Assembly (NCBI GenBank): GCA_963828505.1
Contig: CAWHFM010000019.1
Coordinates: 62,001-126,000, forward strand
Reading direction: 5' to 3'
DNA: 64,000 bases
Source of the DNA: Bog-473 sp963828505
GTDB taxonomy: Bacteria; Actinomycetota; Acidimicrobiia; Acidimicrobiales; RAAP-2
The notes beneath the pieces were generated by a model, which had not been told where the DNA came from, ran no database searches, and saw only the letters and a list, made by a program, of their open reading frames with translations. A program made the translations under genes and the position numbers. Of the stretch, positions 16,750 through 25,402 are shown piece after piece (position 1 is the first letter of the stretch; each line of letters opens with the position of its first letter).

Positions 16750-17169
16750 ATGATTCGCAGGATCATCGCCGGCGCTGCAGTTGTCGGGGCGCTCGCACTC
16801 GGGACCGCGGGCGCTGCCGGCGCAGCGGGCACGACCCCGAGCACCGCGCCGAGCACCGCGACGAGCACGGCGCCGGCGAGCAGCACGACCACGCCGACGA
16901 CCACCCCGTGTTCGAAGATGGCCGAGATGGTCCAGCGCTACCACTCCAGCGAGCAGAAGGTGGCCAAGCGCGCCCACAAGACGGCCGCGCTCGAGGCCAG
17001 GATGAGGAAGCTCGGGCACTCCAAGATGGCCGCCATCATCGGCAGGAAAGTCCGCTGGGCGCAGAATCGGCAGAAGCGCATCGAGGCCCGTCTCCACCAG
17101 GCCGTCGCTCAGTGCGCGGGCCAGGGTCACTCCACGAGCACGGGGAACGCCTCGACTTCGGGCACGTAA
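16750..17169 (+). CDS. Small secreted helical protein, copy 2
   Basis: 139 residues. Same layout as the gene at 16113: signal peptide (MIRRIIAGAAVVGALALG), Thr/Ser/Ala/Pro-rich linker, TPCSKMAEM, a Lys/Arg-rich helical stretch (GRKVRWAQNRQKRIEARL, comparable with GRRVKTVQTQEKQVGKRL in copy 1), then a second Cys (AQCAGQ) and a Ser/Thr/Gly tail. An AGGAGG stands just before the ATG. The two copies differ clearly in sequence, so the duplication is old. No known domain recognised. Confidence 0.8.
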   Translation: MIRRIIAGAAVVGALALGTAGAAGAAGTTPSTAPSTATSTAPASSTTTPTTTPCSKMAEMVQRYHSSEQKVAKRAHKTAALEARMRKLGHSKMAAIIGRKVRWAQNRQKRIEARLHQAVAQCAGQGHSTSTGNASTSGT

Positions 17170-17180
17170 GGCATCGGCTC

Positions 17181-17199
17181 CCGCCTCGGCGTGAGGCGG
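17181..17199. terminator. Perfect hairpin between convergent genes
   Basis: CCGCCTC, loop GGCGT, GAGGCGG: a 7-bp perfect stem 11 bp after the secreted-protein stop and 16 bp before the end of the opposing synthase gene. It could serve both. No U-tract. Confidence 0.45.
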
Positions 17200-17215
17200 C
17201 GGCCGGCGGGCGCCG

Positions 17216-18193
17216 TCAGTCCGACGGGAGGTCGCTGAGGAGTTCGGCCGCCAGCCGGCAGAGTCCGGCCCGAAGGTCCGGGGGGTTGATCCCCGCCGCG
17301 GCGGCCTCGGCCTTTTCGACGTAAGTCCGTGCCACCGCCACGGATTCGGCCACGGCGTCGCAGCCCATGACGATGGAACGAGCCTTGTCACGCTCGGGTT
17401 GGGCCAACGGGACCCCGAGGAGCGTGCGTAGGTCCGGACCGGCGTCGGGGTCGGCCAGTGCCAGCAGGGCCGGGAGCGTGTAGACGCCTTCGGCCAGGTC
17501 CTGCCCCGCCGGCTTCTGGAGCTGCCCGTCGGTCGCGGTGATGTCGAGGATGTCGTCCCGTATCTGGAACACCATGCCGAAGTTGCGCCCGTAGTCGGTG
17601 CAGGCCTCGACCTCGGGACCCGACAACCCGCCGGTCAACGCCCCGATGCGGCACGAGGTAGCAGTCAGGGCAGCCGTCTTCCCGCTGATGGTCGCGAGGT
17701 AGTCCTCGTGGCTGCGATCGACCTGGTACGAGGACCGGACCTCGGTCACCTGCCCCTGGCAGAGGCGGCCGAGGGTGTCCGCCAACAGCGCGGCGATCGG
17801 GGTGCCGAGGTCGGCGGCGATCGCCGCCGACCTCGCCAGCAGGTAGTCGCCGGCGACGATGGCCACCAGGTTGCCGAACCGGCTGTTCACGGTCTCGACG
17901 TTGCGCCGGATCGTCGCCTCGTCGATCACGTCGTCGTGGTAGAGCGAGGCCAGGTGCACCAGCTCTACCGCCACGCCGCCCATGAGATCGTCCTCGGTGG
18001 CGTCTTGCCTGCCCGCCGTGGCCGTGGCCAAGGCCAACAGCGGCCTGAGCCGCTTGCCGCCGGCCGCGATCAAGTGCGTGGTGACCTCGTCCAGGAAGCT
18101 GTCGCCGGTCACGACTGAGGCGGTGAGCAGGGGCTCGAGCCGCTGCAGTCCCTCTTGCATTCGGGGAAGGCCGAGGGCCTCCGTCGGGTTCAC
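17216..18193 (-). CDS. Polyprenyl diphosphate synthase (menaquinone side chain type)
   Basis: Trans-prenyl transferase extending farnesyl or geranylgeranyl diphosphate with IPP, probably for the menaquinone tail. 325 residues: GGKRLRPLLAL, first Asp motif in YHDDVIDEA (DDxxD), MGGVAVELVHLASL before it, ISGKTAALTATSCRIGAL, and second Asp motif FQIRDDILDI. The GTG at 18193 is used; an ATG 11 codons in is an alternative. It is divergent from clpC. Chain length cannot be judged securely from the sequence. Confidence 0.92.
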   Translation of the reverse strand: MNPTEALGLPRMQEGLQRLEPLLTASVVTGDSFLDEVTTHLIAAGGKRLRPLLALATATAGRQDATEDDLMGGVAVELVHLASLYHDDVIDEATIRRNVETVNSRFGNLVAIVAGDYLLARSAAIAADLGTPIAALLADTLGRLCQGQVTEVRSSYQVDRSHEDYLATISGKTAALTATSCRIGALTGGLSGPEVEACTDYGRNFGMVFQIRDDILDITATDGQLQKPAGQDLAEGVYTLPALLALADPDAGPDLRTLLGVPLAQPERDKARSIVMGCDAVAESVAVARTYVEKAEAAAAGINPPDLRAGLCRLAAELLSDLPSD

Positions 18194-18377
18194 GGTGCAA
18201 AACGTTAGGGCACAGCCGCCGAAAGGGGACAAACGGGCCTGGTGGCGACGGGCGCAGCGCACCATCGTGGCGAGGTTGCCCCGAGCGTGCCTGCGGCCTA
18301 TCGGCAGGGAGGCCACGGGTACACTTGCACCAGAGGCAACAGAAGCAAGGCAACAGGAGCAGAGAGAGGCGGTCAGG

Positions 18378-20887
18378 GTGTTCGAACGTTTCACCGACCG
18401 GGCACGGAGGGTGTTGGTGCTGGCGCAAGAAGAGGCGCGCCTGCTCAACCACTCCTTCATCGGGACCGAGCACATCCTCCTGGGTCTCATCCACGAGGGT
18501 GAGGGTGTCGCGGCGAAGGCCCTGGAGTCCCTCGGCATCTCCCTCGAGGCCGTGCGCGAGAAGGTCGAGGAGACGATCGGCATGGCGGGCACCGCGCCGA
18601 GCGGCTCCCCCCGTTCACCCCCCGGGCCAAGAAGGTCCTCGAGCTCTCGCTGCGTGAAGCGCTCCAGCTCGGTCACAGCTACATCGGCACGGAGCACATG
18701 CTCCTCGGCCTGGTGCGAGAGGGCGAGGGCGTCGCCGCCACCGTCCTCGTGAGCCTCGGCGCCGACCTCGGCCGCGTGCGCCAGCAGGTGATCCAGCTCA
18801 TGTCCGGCAACCAGGGCAAGGAGTCGGTCGGGGCCAGCCAGGGCGCCAGCTCGGGCGACAACCCGTCGGGATCGCCTGTCCTCGACCAGTTCGGGCGCAA
18901 CCTGACCCAGCTGGCTCGCGACGGCAAGCTCGACCCGGTCATCGGCCGTGCCAAAGAGATCGAACGCGTGATGCAGGTCCTGTCGCGGCGGACCAAGAAC
19001 AACCCCGTGCTCATCGGCGAGCCGGGCGTCGGTAAGACCGCCATCGTCGAGGGCCTGGCCCAGCGCATCGTGGCCAACGAGGTGCCCGAGACCCTGACCG
19101 GCAAGCAGCTCTACACGCTCGACCTGGGCGCGCTGGTCGCCGGCAGCCGCTACCGGGGCGACTTCGAGGAACGCCTGAAGAAGGTGCTCAAGGAGATCCG
19201 CACCCGCGGTGACATCGTCCTGTTCATCGACGAGATCCACACGCTCGTCGGCGCCGGCGCGGCCGAGGGCGCGATCGACGCTGCCTCCATCCTCAAGCCG
19301 ATGCTGGCGCGGGGCGAGCTGCAGACGGTGGGCGCGACGACCATCGACGAGTACCGCAAGCACCTCGAGAAGGACGCCGCGCTCGAGCGGCGATTCCAGC
19401 CGGTGAAGGTGGAGCAGCCGACCGTTGCCCTCACCATCGACATCCTCAAGGGACTGAGGGATCGCTACGAGTCGCATCACGCGGTGAGCATCACCGACCA
19501 GGCTCTGGTCGCGGCCGCCAACCTGGCGGACCGCTACCTGGCGGACCGCTACCTCCCGGACAAGGCGATCGACCTCATCGACGAGGCGGGGAGCAGGCTG
19601 CGCATCCGCCGCATGAGCACGCCGCCCGGAGCCAAGAAGCTGGACGACGAGATCACCCGGCTACGCGCCGACAAGGAAGCCGCCATCGAGAAGGGCGCCT
19701 TCGAGCAGGCCAAGAAGCTGGCCGAGCAGGAGAAGGAGCGTCTCGACCTCAAGGAGAGCCAGGACGCCGAGCTCCGCGCCGAGGGCGTCGACCTCTTCGA
19801 CGTCGTGGACGAGGAGGTCATCGCCGAGGTCCTGGCCGCATGGACGGGCATCCCCGTCTACCGGCTCACCGAGGAGGAGACCGCCAAGCTCTTGCGCATG
19901 GAGGAGGAACTGCACAAGCGGGTGATCGGCCAGGAGGAGGCGCTCAAGGCGCTTTCACGGGCCATCCGGCGCACGCGCGCCGGTCTGAAGGACCCCAAGC
20001 GCCCGAGCGGCTCGTTCATCTTCTTGGGCCCGACCGGCGTCGGCAAGACGGAGCTGGCCAAGACGCTGGCCGAGTTCCTCTTCGACGACGAGGACGCGCT
20101 CATCCAGCTCGACATGTCCGAGTACATGGAGAAGCACACCGTGAGCCGTCTCGTCGGTTCGCCCCCCGGCTACGTGGGCTACGAGGAGGGCGGCCAGCTG
20201 ACCGAGGCCGTGCGGCGCAAGCCGTTCTCGGTCGTGCTCTTCGACGAAGTCGAGAAGGCGCACCCCGACGTGTTCAACACGCTGCTGCAGATCCTCGAGG
20301 ACGGTCGGCTCACCGACGCTCAGGGTCGCTCGGTTGACTTCAAGAACACGGTGCTGATCATGACGTCGAACCTCGGCACGGCCGATCTGCGCAAGTCCTC
20401 CATGGGCTTCGCCAAGACGTCGGAGGCCGTGACGTACGAGCGGATGAAGGCGAAGGTCGACGAGGCGCTGAAGCAGCACTTCCGCCCCGAGTTCCTCAAC
20501 CGCATCGACGAGGTCATCGTCTTCCACGAGCTCTCGCGCGCCGAGGTGACCGAAATCGTCGACCTGCTCATGTCGCGCACGGTCAAGCAGTTGGCCGACC
20601 AGGGCATCGGCCTGGAGCTGACTCCCGCCGCCCGCTCCTTCCTGGCCGAGAAGGGCTACGACCCCCAGCTCGGGGCGAGGCCGCTGCGCCGGGCCATCCA
20701 GCAGCTGGTCGAGGACCCGCTCTCGGAGCGCATCCTGTGGAAGGAGTTCCGGGTCGGCGAGACCGTCGTCATCGACGTCGAGCAGGCGCCCATCGACGCC
20801 GAGGGACCGCAGCTCAGCTTCACGGCCATTGAGGGCCTGCAGCCTCCGCCGCTCGAGCTCGCCGGCGCCGGCGCCGACGCCGAGTAG
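18378..20887 (+). CDS. clpC: ATP-dependent Clp protease ATPase subunit ClpC (one-base frameshift)
   Basis: AAA+ unfoldase partner of ClpP. The gene starts at GTG 18378 (MFERFTDRARRVLVLAQEEA) and reads well to GMAGTAPSGSP. In the C-run at 18607-18612 the frame changes: six C are present where seven would give the family sequence PPFTPRAKKVLELSLREA, which continues in the -1 frame to 20887. Beyond it all is intact: second Clp-N repeat, Walker A GEPGVGKTA, GYVGYEEGGQL, second Walker A GPTGVGKTE, UVR-type coiled region and C-terminal domain. ClpC is usually essential in actinobacteria, so a homopolymer sequencing or assembly error is the likeliest cause. Divergent from the prenyl synthase; a possible -10 TACACT lies near 18317. 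Confidence 0.93.
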
Positions 20888-20897
20888 CGCGGGCCCC

Positions 20898-21422
20898 TCA
20901 CAACTCCCAGCAGTACCGGAACTCTCCGCCGGGGGTCTCTGCCGTCGCGGCGCGGCTGCAGTGCGCCATGAAGTGGGGATTGCCGACGCCGGCGGGTCCG
21001 TAGGAGATGCCGAGAGTGGACGCGGGCGTGAAGCCGAAGCGGCCGTAGAAGCCGGGGTCGCCCAGTAGGAGCAGCAGCGACCATCCGCGCGCGGATGCCT
21101 CGTCGAGCATGTGGGCCATCAGCGTGGAGCCGACACCGTCGTTCTGGCGGCCGCTGACGACGCCGACCGGGGCGATGCCCGGCACCTCGTGTCCGTCCAC
21201 CTCGCCCATGGCGGCGAGAACGTGCCCGACGACGACACCACCCTCGTCGGCGACCAACTCCAGTCGCTGGGGCCGGGACCGCCGGCTCCAGGTCTCGCGC
21301 ACGATGTCCACCTCCTCGGAAGGATCGCGCCCGCCCACGCCGAAGGCGTCCCGCACCACGGCCAGGATCGCCGCCTCGTCGGACGGCTCCGACGGCCTGA
21401 CCTGGAGGCCGGGTCCGGTCAC
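20898..21422 (-). CDS. GNAT family N-acetyltransferase
   Basis: 174-residue acetyl-CoA-dependent acyltransferase. Features are VRPSEPSDEAAILAVVRDAF, VVVGHVLAAMGEV, the acetyl-CoA loop region GIAPVGVVSGRQNDGVGSTLM (Q/RxxGxG/A), and LLLLGDPGFYGRFGF, typical of a YhbS-like subgroup. Substrate unknown. The GTG start overlaps the stop of the nuclease-like gene upstream, so the pair is co-transcribed. Converges on clpC with 10 bp between. Confidence 0.88.
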   Translation of the reverse strand: MTGPGLQVRPSEPSDEAAILAVVRDAFGVGGRDPSEEVDIVRETWSRRSRPQRLELVADEGGVVVGHVLAAMGEVDGHEVPGIAPVGVVSGRQNDGVGSTLMAHMLDEASARGWSLLLLLGDPGFYGRFGFTPASTLGISYGPAGVGNPHFMAHCSRAATAETPGGEFRYCWEL

Positions 21423-22510
21423 GTCCGGGGGAGCCGCACACTGACGGTGACGGCATGGTGGTCGGACAGGGCCGCCGCGGGGACGACCGCGGGCCGTCGG
21501 GCCTCGAGGCCGCGTACCAGGAGCCAGTCGAGCCGCAGTGGAACGTGGCCCGGTCGCCCCGTCTCGTCGTGGGCCGTGGTCGGGGCGGCCACGTTGGCCT
21601 CCGTCCAGCGGTACCCGTAGGAGGCCGCGACCTCGAAGAGTGGTTCGTGCGCGACCGGCCAGGTGAACCGGGCCGGCTCCATCGCTCGCCGTGCCTGCAC
21701 CCAGTCGCGGTCGGCCAGGTCGGCCACCTGGGCGCTCAGTGTGTTGAGGTCGCCGCCCACCACGGCCGGTCCTTCACTTCCGCGCCCGTCGATGGCGCGG
21801 AGCAGCGCCTCCATCTCTTCAGCCCGGCCCGCCGGGCCGGCGCGGTTCTCGAGGTGTGCCGACGCCACCTCCACGGGCGTCCCACCGATAACGACCGTCG
21901 CCACGACGGCCATACGTCCGCCGACGCGTGGCTGAGGGGAGTCGGAGGCGAACCACACCGGGCCGCCGTCCGACAGTCGCACCAACTCCGGTTCGTGGAG
22001 GTGGGCGCGAGCGAGCACCGCGTTGCCATGAAGCCCCCGGTCGTTGGTTGCGCCCGCAGCCTCGACGCGCTCGGCCTCGTCGCCCAGGCCGAGTTCGACG
22101 AATTCGACGCCGTAGGCGTAGGCACAGCACAGCGCGGCGGCCAGCTCCGCCGCGACATCGGCGTTGCGCGTGCGGGCCATGCCCGAGTCGAGTTCGGAGA
22201 CCAAGGCCATGTCGGCGGCGCAGGAGTGCAACAGAGCAGTCAGGGCCGCCGGTCGCCGGCCTCGCTGGACGTTCCAGGCCGCGACGCGCACCCAGCCGTC
22301 GAGCGCGGCGCCCTCTCCACCGTCGAAGTGGCCCTCGGTGTCGTGCAGGCACTCGAGCTCGCCCAGCAGGCGGGCGTGGAGGTCCGCGTCGCCCAGCGCG
22401 CCCGCCCACGTCGTGCGCTCGTCGGCCGTCGGGGTGCGCACGCCACGATCATGCTCGCGACGCGACACGGCGCGCTCACAGTCCGGCTCCGACCGCCCGG
22501 CTGGGCGCAC
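21419..22510 (-). CDS. Endonuclease/exonuclease/phosphatase family protein
   Basis: About 363 residues from a GTG at 22510; a later GTG within a VRTPTADERTT segment is an alternative, because the first 25 residues are poorly ordered and reach into the divergent disA promoter. EEP motifs: RVAAWNVQRGRRP, ALVSELDSGMART, HGNAVLAR, VASAHLENRAGP, AVVGGDLNT, DWLLVRGL, and ALSDHHAVTVSV (catalytic DHH/SDH). Mg-dependent phosphodiesterase chemistry is expected; the substrate (nucleic acid, inositol phosphate or lipid) is unknown. No signal peptide seen. Confidence 0.87.
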   Translation of the reverse strand: MRPAGRSEPDCERAVSRREHDRGVRTPTADERTTWAGALGDADLHARLLGELECLHDTEGHFDGGEGAALDGWVRVAAWNVQRGRRPAALTALLHSCAADMALVSELDSGMARTRNADVAAELAAALCCAYAYGVEFVELGLGDEAERVEAAGATNDRGLHGNAVLARAHLHEPELVRLSDGGPVWFASDSPQPRVGGRMAVVATVVIGGTPVEVASAHLENRAGPAGRAEEMEALLRAIDGRGSEGPAVVGGDLNTLSAQVADLADRDWVQARRAMEPARFTWPVAHEPLFEVAASYGYRWTEANVAAPTTAHDETGRPGHVPLRLDWLLVRGLEARRPAVVPAAALSDHHAVTVSVRLPRT

Positions 22511-22523
22511 CCCGCCGGGTACG

Positions 22524-23591
22524 ATGCCCTCCGTGGTCGACCGCGGCAGTGGCAGTCAGCCGCTGAACGAGGCACTGTCCCTGGTCGCTCCGGGCACGGC
22601 GTTACGGGAGGGACTCGACCGCATCCTCCAGGCCAAGCACGGCGCGCTGATCGTGGTCGGCGACAACCCGGCGGTCCTCTCGGTGTGCACCGGTGGGTTC
22701 CTGCTCGACGCGGAGTACACCCCGCAGCGCCTGTCCGAATTGGCCAAGATGGACGGCGCCATCATCCTGGCGCACGACGCGTCTCGCATCGCCCGGGCCA
22801 ACGTCCACCTCATGCCGAAATCGACCATCCCCACCTCCGAGACCGGCACGCGGCATCGCACGGCCGAGCGGGTGGCGCGCTCCATCGATGTGCCGGTGAT
22901 CGCGGTGTCAGAGGCGATGGCGACCATCGCCGTGTACCGCCACGGCATGAAGCACACGACACAATCGACGGGCTGGCTGATCGACCGGTCGAGCCAGGCA
23001 CTGGCGACGCTGCAGCGCTTCCGCGTGCGCTTCGACGAAGCCGTCTCTTCGCTCACCCGGCTCGAGATGGAGAACGCCGTCTCGGTGCGCGACGTGGTCT
23101 CGGTGCTCCAGCCCGGGGAGATGGTGCGTCGCATCGCGGACGAGATCGAGGATCACCTGGTCGAGTTGGGCTCCGACGGACGTCTGATCTACCTCCAGAC
23201 CGAAGAGCTGCGCGCCGGGGTCGACGACGCGGTGACCTTGGTCCTCGCTGACTACAGCGACGCCAAGGGAAGCGCGCATCTGCGTTCGCTGGCGCCCGAC
23301 GCGCTCATGGACCTGCCCAAGGTGGTGGCCTCCCTCAGCATGCCGGCCTCGCACGACCAGCTGCTCTCGGAGGTGGCGCCGCGCGGCTACCGCCAGCTGC
23401 ACCGTCTGCCTCACCTCTCCGACGCGCTCATCGAGCGGCTCGTGATGCGCTTCGGCACATTGCCGGAGGTGCTCACGGCCAGTGCGGCGGAGCTCGAGTC
23501 CGTGGACGGCATCGGTGCGGCCACCGCCCGTCACGTGCGTGACGGCCTGGCCCGGCTGGTCGAGGCCAGCATCTTCGAACGCTACGAATAA
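22524..23591 (+). CDS. disA: DNA integrity scanning diadenylate cyclase
   Basis: Makes cyclic di-AMP from two ATP and scans DNA for branched structures. 355 residues: N-terminal DAC domain with MDGAIILAHD (DGA motif) and ETGTRHRTAERVA (RHR motif), a helical linker, and C-terminal helix-hairpin-helix (ELESVDGIGAATARHVRDGL). TACGAT at 22520-22525 resembles a -10 overlapping the ATG; transcription would then start near the in-frame GTG at 22533, so leaderless translation from GTG is possible. carD follows after a separate promoter. Confidence 0.95.
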   Translation: MPSVVDRGSGSQPLNEALSLVAPGTALREGLDRILQAKHGALIVVGDNPAVLSVCTGGFLLDAEYTPQRLSELAKMDGAIILAHDASRIARANVHLMPKSTIPTSETGTRHRTAERVARSIDVPVIAVSEAMATIAVYRHGMKHTTQSTGWLIDRSSQALATLQRFRVRFDEAVSSLTRLEMENAVSVRDVVSVLQPGEMVRRIADEIEDHLVELGSDGRLIYLQTEELRAGVDDAVTLVLADYSDAKGSAHLRSLAPDALMDLPKVVASLSMPASHDQLLSEVAPRGYRQLHRLPHLSDALIERLVMRFGTLPEVLTASAAELESVDGIGAATARHVRDGLARLVEASIFERYE

Positions 23592-23617
23592 CGCCGCGAG
23601 CGGGTGGAGGGAGCCCG

Positions 23618-23628
23618 TCTGGTAGAAT
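23618..23628 (+). promoter_or_regulatory. Candidate extended -10 promoter for carD
   Basis: TCTGGTAGAATGG contains TG-n-TAGAAT, an extended -10 element (TAGAAT at 23623-23628), 27 bp after the disA stop and about 117 bp before carD. No convincing -35. It implies an untranslated leader of about 110 nt. Confidence 0.45.
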
Positions 23629-23745
23629 GGTTGGCCACCACGGGGCGGTTTGGAGACCGCACCGGAACCCTCTCGTCCCCTCTCACCAGCGTCGTCGGTC
23701 CGGGTCCGCGCCCGTGCCCGAGTGCAGTCAAGGAGTCCTGAACCT

Positions 23746-24225
23746 GTGTCATTCAAGGTCGGAGACAAAGTCGTCTACCCCCACCACGGGGCCGCCGTCA
23801 TAGAGAAGCGAGAGACGAAGGTCGCCTTCGGGGAGAAGCGGGAATACCTCGTTCTCCGCTTGGCCTACGGCGACCTGATCCTCAACGTGCCGGCCGACAA
23901 CACCGACGGTGTCGGGCTGCGCGAAGTCATCAACGACGAGGAAGTCGAGGAGGTCTTCGCCGTGCTGCGCAAGAAGGAAGCGCGCATGCCGACGAACTGG
24001 TCCCGCCGCTACAAGAACCACTCGGAGAAGTTGCGTTCGGGCGACATCTACCAGGTGGCCGAGGTGGTGCGGAACCTCTCCATCCGCGACAAGGACAAGG
24101 GTCTGTCGGCCGGCGAGAAGCGGATGCTCCAGCGGGCGCGCCAGATCCTCGTGTCCGAGCTGACCTTCGCCCTCAACGTGGACGAGGAGACGGCCGAAGA
24201 GCGTCTGAACGACGCCCTGACCTGA
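23746..24225 (+). CDS. carD: CarD-family transcriptional regulator
   Basis: RNA polymerase beta-subunit-binding regulator that stabilises open promoter complexes, notably at rRNA promoters in mycobacteria. 159 residues from GTG (SFKVGDKVVYPHHGAAVIE) with AAGGAG 10 bp upstream. The N-terminal Tudor-like RID is followed by the helical DNA-binding domain (NWSRRYKNHSEKLRSGD, EVVRNLSIRDKDKGLSAGEKRML). carD-ispD-ispF is a common actinobacterial order. Confidence 0.96.
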   Translation: MSFKVGDKVVYPHHGAAVIEKRETKVAFGEKREYLVLRLAYGDLILNVPADNTDGVGLREVINDEEVEEVFAVLRKKEARMPTNWSRRYKNHSEKLRSGDIYQVAEVVRNLSIRDKDKGLSAGEKRMLQRARQILVSELTFALNVDEETAEERLNDALT

Positions 24226-24248
24226 TTCCCCCGTCTGGGCGGCGCGCC

Positions 24249-24929
24249 GTGGCCGAGGTGTGGTCCATCGTCGTGGCGGGTGGGTCGGGCCGGCGGTTCG
24301 GCCGGCCCAAGCAGTTCTCGCTCCTCGGTGGCCGTCCCGTGCTCGAATGGGCCGTCGACGCGTGCCGACCGGTGTCGTCGGGCGTCGTCCTGGTGGTCCC
24401 GGCTGACGGACCTCCCACCGGCTCCGAAACGCACGGTGCCGACGTCGTGGTGACGGGCGGTACGACTCGAGCCGAATCGGTGCGCCGGGGCCTGGCCGCT
24501 GTCCCCGAGGACGCGGCTGTGGTTCTCGTGCACGACGCGGCGCGCCCGCTCGCCTCCGCATCGGTGTTCGAGGCCGTCGTCGACGCCGTGACCCAGGGCG
24601 GTGCCGACGGCGCGGTGCCGGGCCTCGCGCTGTCGGACACCGTCAAGACGGTCACCGAGGTCGACGGGGTGTGCCTCGTCGACGCGACCCTGGACCGGCG
24701 CACGCTCGTCGCCGTCCAGACCCCGCAGGCCTTCCGGGCCGGCACCCTCCGCCGGGCGCATCGCGACGGAGCGGCGAGCAAGCTCGAGGCGACCGACGAC
24801 GCCATGCTGGTCGAGGCCGCCGGCGGCCGCGTCCGGGTGGTCCCTGGCGACCCGGGCAACTTCAAGATCACGACCCCCGACGACTTGCAGGCGGCCGAGC
24901 AGCGCCTGGCCGCAACCGGGAGCGGGTGA
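24249..24929 (+). CDS. ispD: 2-C-methyl-D-erythritol 4-phosphate cytidylyltransferase
   Basis: Third step of the MEP isoprenoid pathway. 226 residues: VAGGSGRRFGRPKQFSLLGG (nucleotide loop with the conserved Arg and Lys), VTGGTTRAESVRRGL, VLVHDAARPL, VQTPQAFRAGTL, and ATDDAMLVEAAG. GTG start. Its stop overlaps ispF (GTGA), as is common for this pair. Confidence 0.96.
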   Translation: MAEVWSIVVAGGSGRRFGRPKQFSLLGGRPVLEWAVDACRPVSSGVVLVVPADGPPTGSETHGADVVVTGGTTRAESVRRGLAAVPEDAAVVLVHDAARPLASASVFEAVVDAVTQGGADGAVPGLALSDTVKTVTEVDGVCLVDATLDRRTLVAVQTPQAFRAGTLRRAHRDGAASKLEATDDAMLVEAAGGRVRVVPGDPGNFKITTPDDLQAAEQRLAATGSG

Positions 24930-25402
24930 ACGTGCGCATCGGCCAGGGGATCGACGTCCACCCGTTCTCCGAGGACCCCCACCGTCGCCTCGTGCTCGGG
25001 GGTGTCCCGATTGAGGGCGGGCGAGGGCTGGACGGTCACAGCGACGCCGACGCCGTGTGCCACGCGTTGGCCGACGCCGTGCTCGGCGCCGTCGGTCTGG
25101 GCGACCTCGGCCGCCACTTCCCCGACACCGACCCGGCCTGGGAGGGCGCGGACAGCGTCAATCTGCTCGTCGCCGTCATGCGCCTGGCCGCCGAGCAGGG
25201 CTACGTCTGCACCAACGCCGACTGCACCGTCGTCGCCGATACGCCCCGCCTGGCGCCGCACACGGCGGCGATGGCGACGCGGTTGAGCGAGGTGATGGGC
25301 GCGCCGGTCTCGGTCAAGGCGACGAGGGCCGAGGGCCTGGGCGCGCTCGGCCGGGCCGAGGGGATCGCCTGCCTGGCGGTAGTTCTCCTGGAGGAGCGAT
25401 GA
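24926..25402 (+). CDS. ispF: 2-C-methyl-D-erythritol 2,4-cyclodiphosphate synthase
   Basis: Forms the cyclic diphosphate of the MEP pathway. 158 residues: IGQGIDVHPF (metal Asp and His), LDGHSDADAVCHALADAVLGA (metal His), GDLGRHFPDTD, and NADCTVVADTPRL near the C-terminal half, then VSVKATRAEGLGALGR. Start overlaps ispD; the stop overlaps rlmB (ATGA). Confidence 0.96.
   Translation: MNVRIGQGIDVHPFSEDPHRRLVLGGVPIEGGRGLDGHSDADAVCHALADAVLGAVGLGDLGRHFPDTDPAWEGADSVNLLVAVMRLAAEQGYVCTNADCTVVADTPRLAPHTAAMATRLSEVMGAPVSVKATRAEGLGALGRAEGIACLAVVLLEER

Noticed and set aside
17388..19480. Long minus-strand open frames across clpC and the prenyl synthase
   Set aside because: They are high-GC antisense shadows; the real proteins are recognised in other frames and the shadow translations have no family features.
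19534..19563. Repeat LADRYLADRYLPDK in ClpC as an in-frame duplication
   Set aside because: Normal ClpC sequences have a comparable LADRYISDRFLPDK, so this is family sequence rather than a new duplication.
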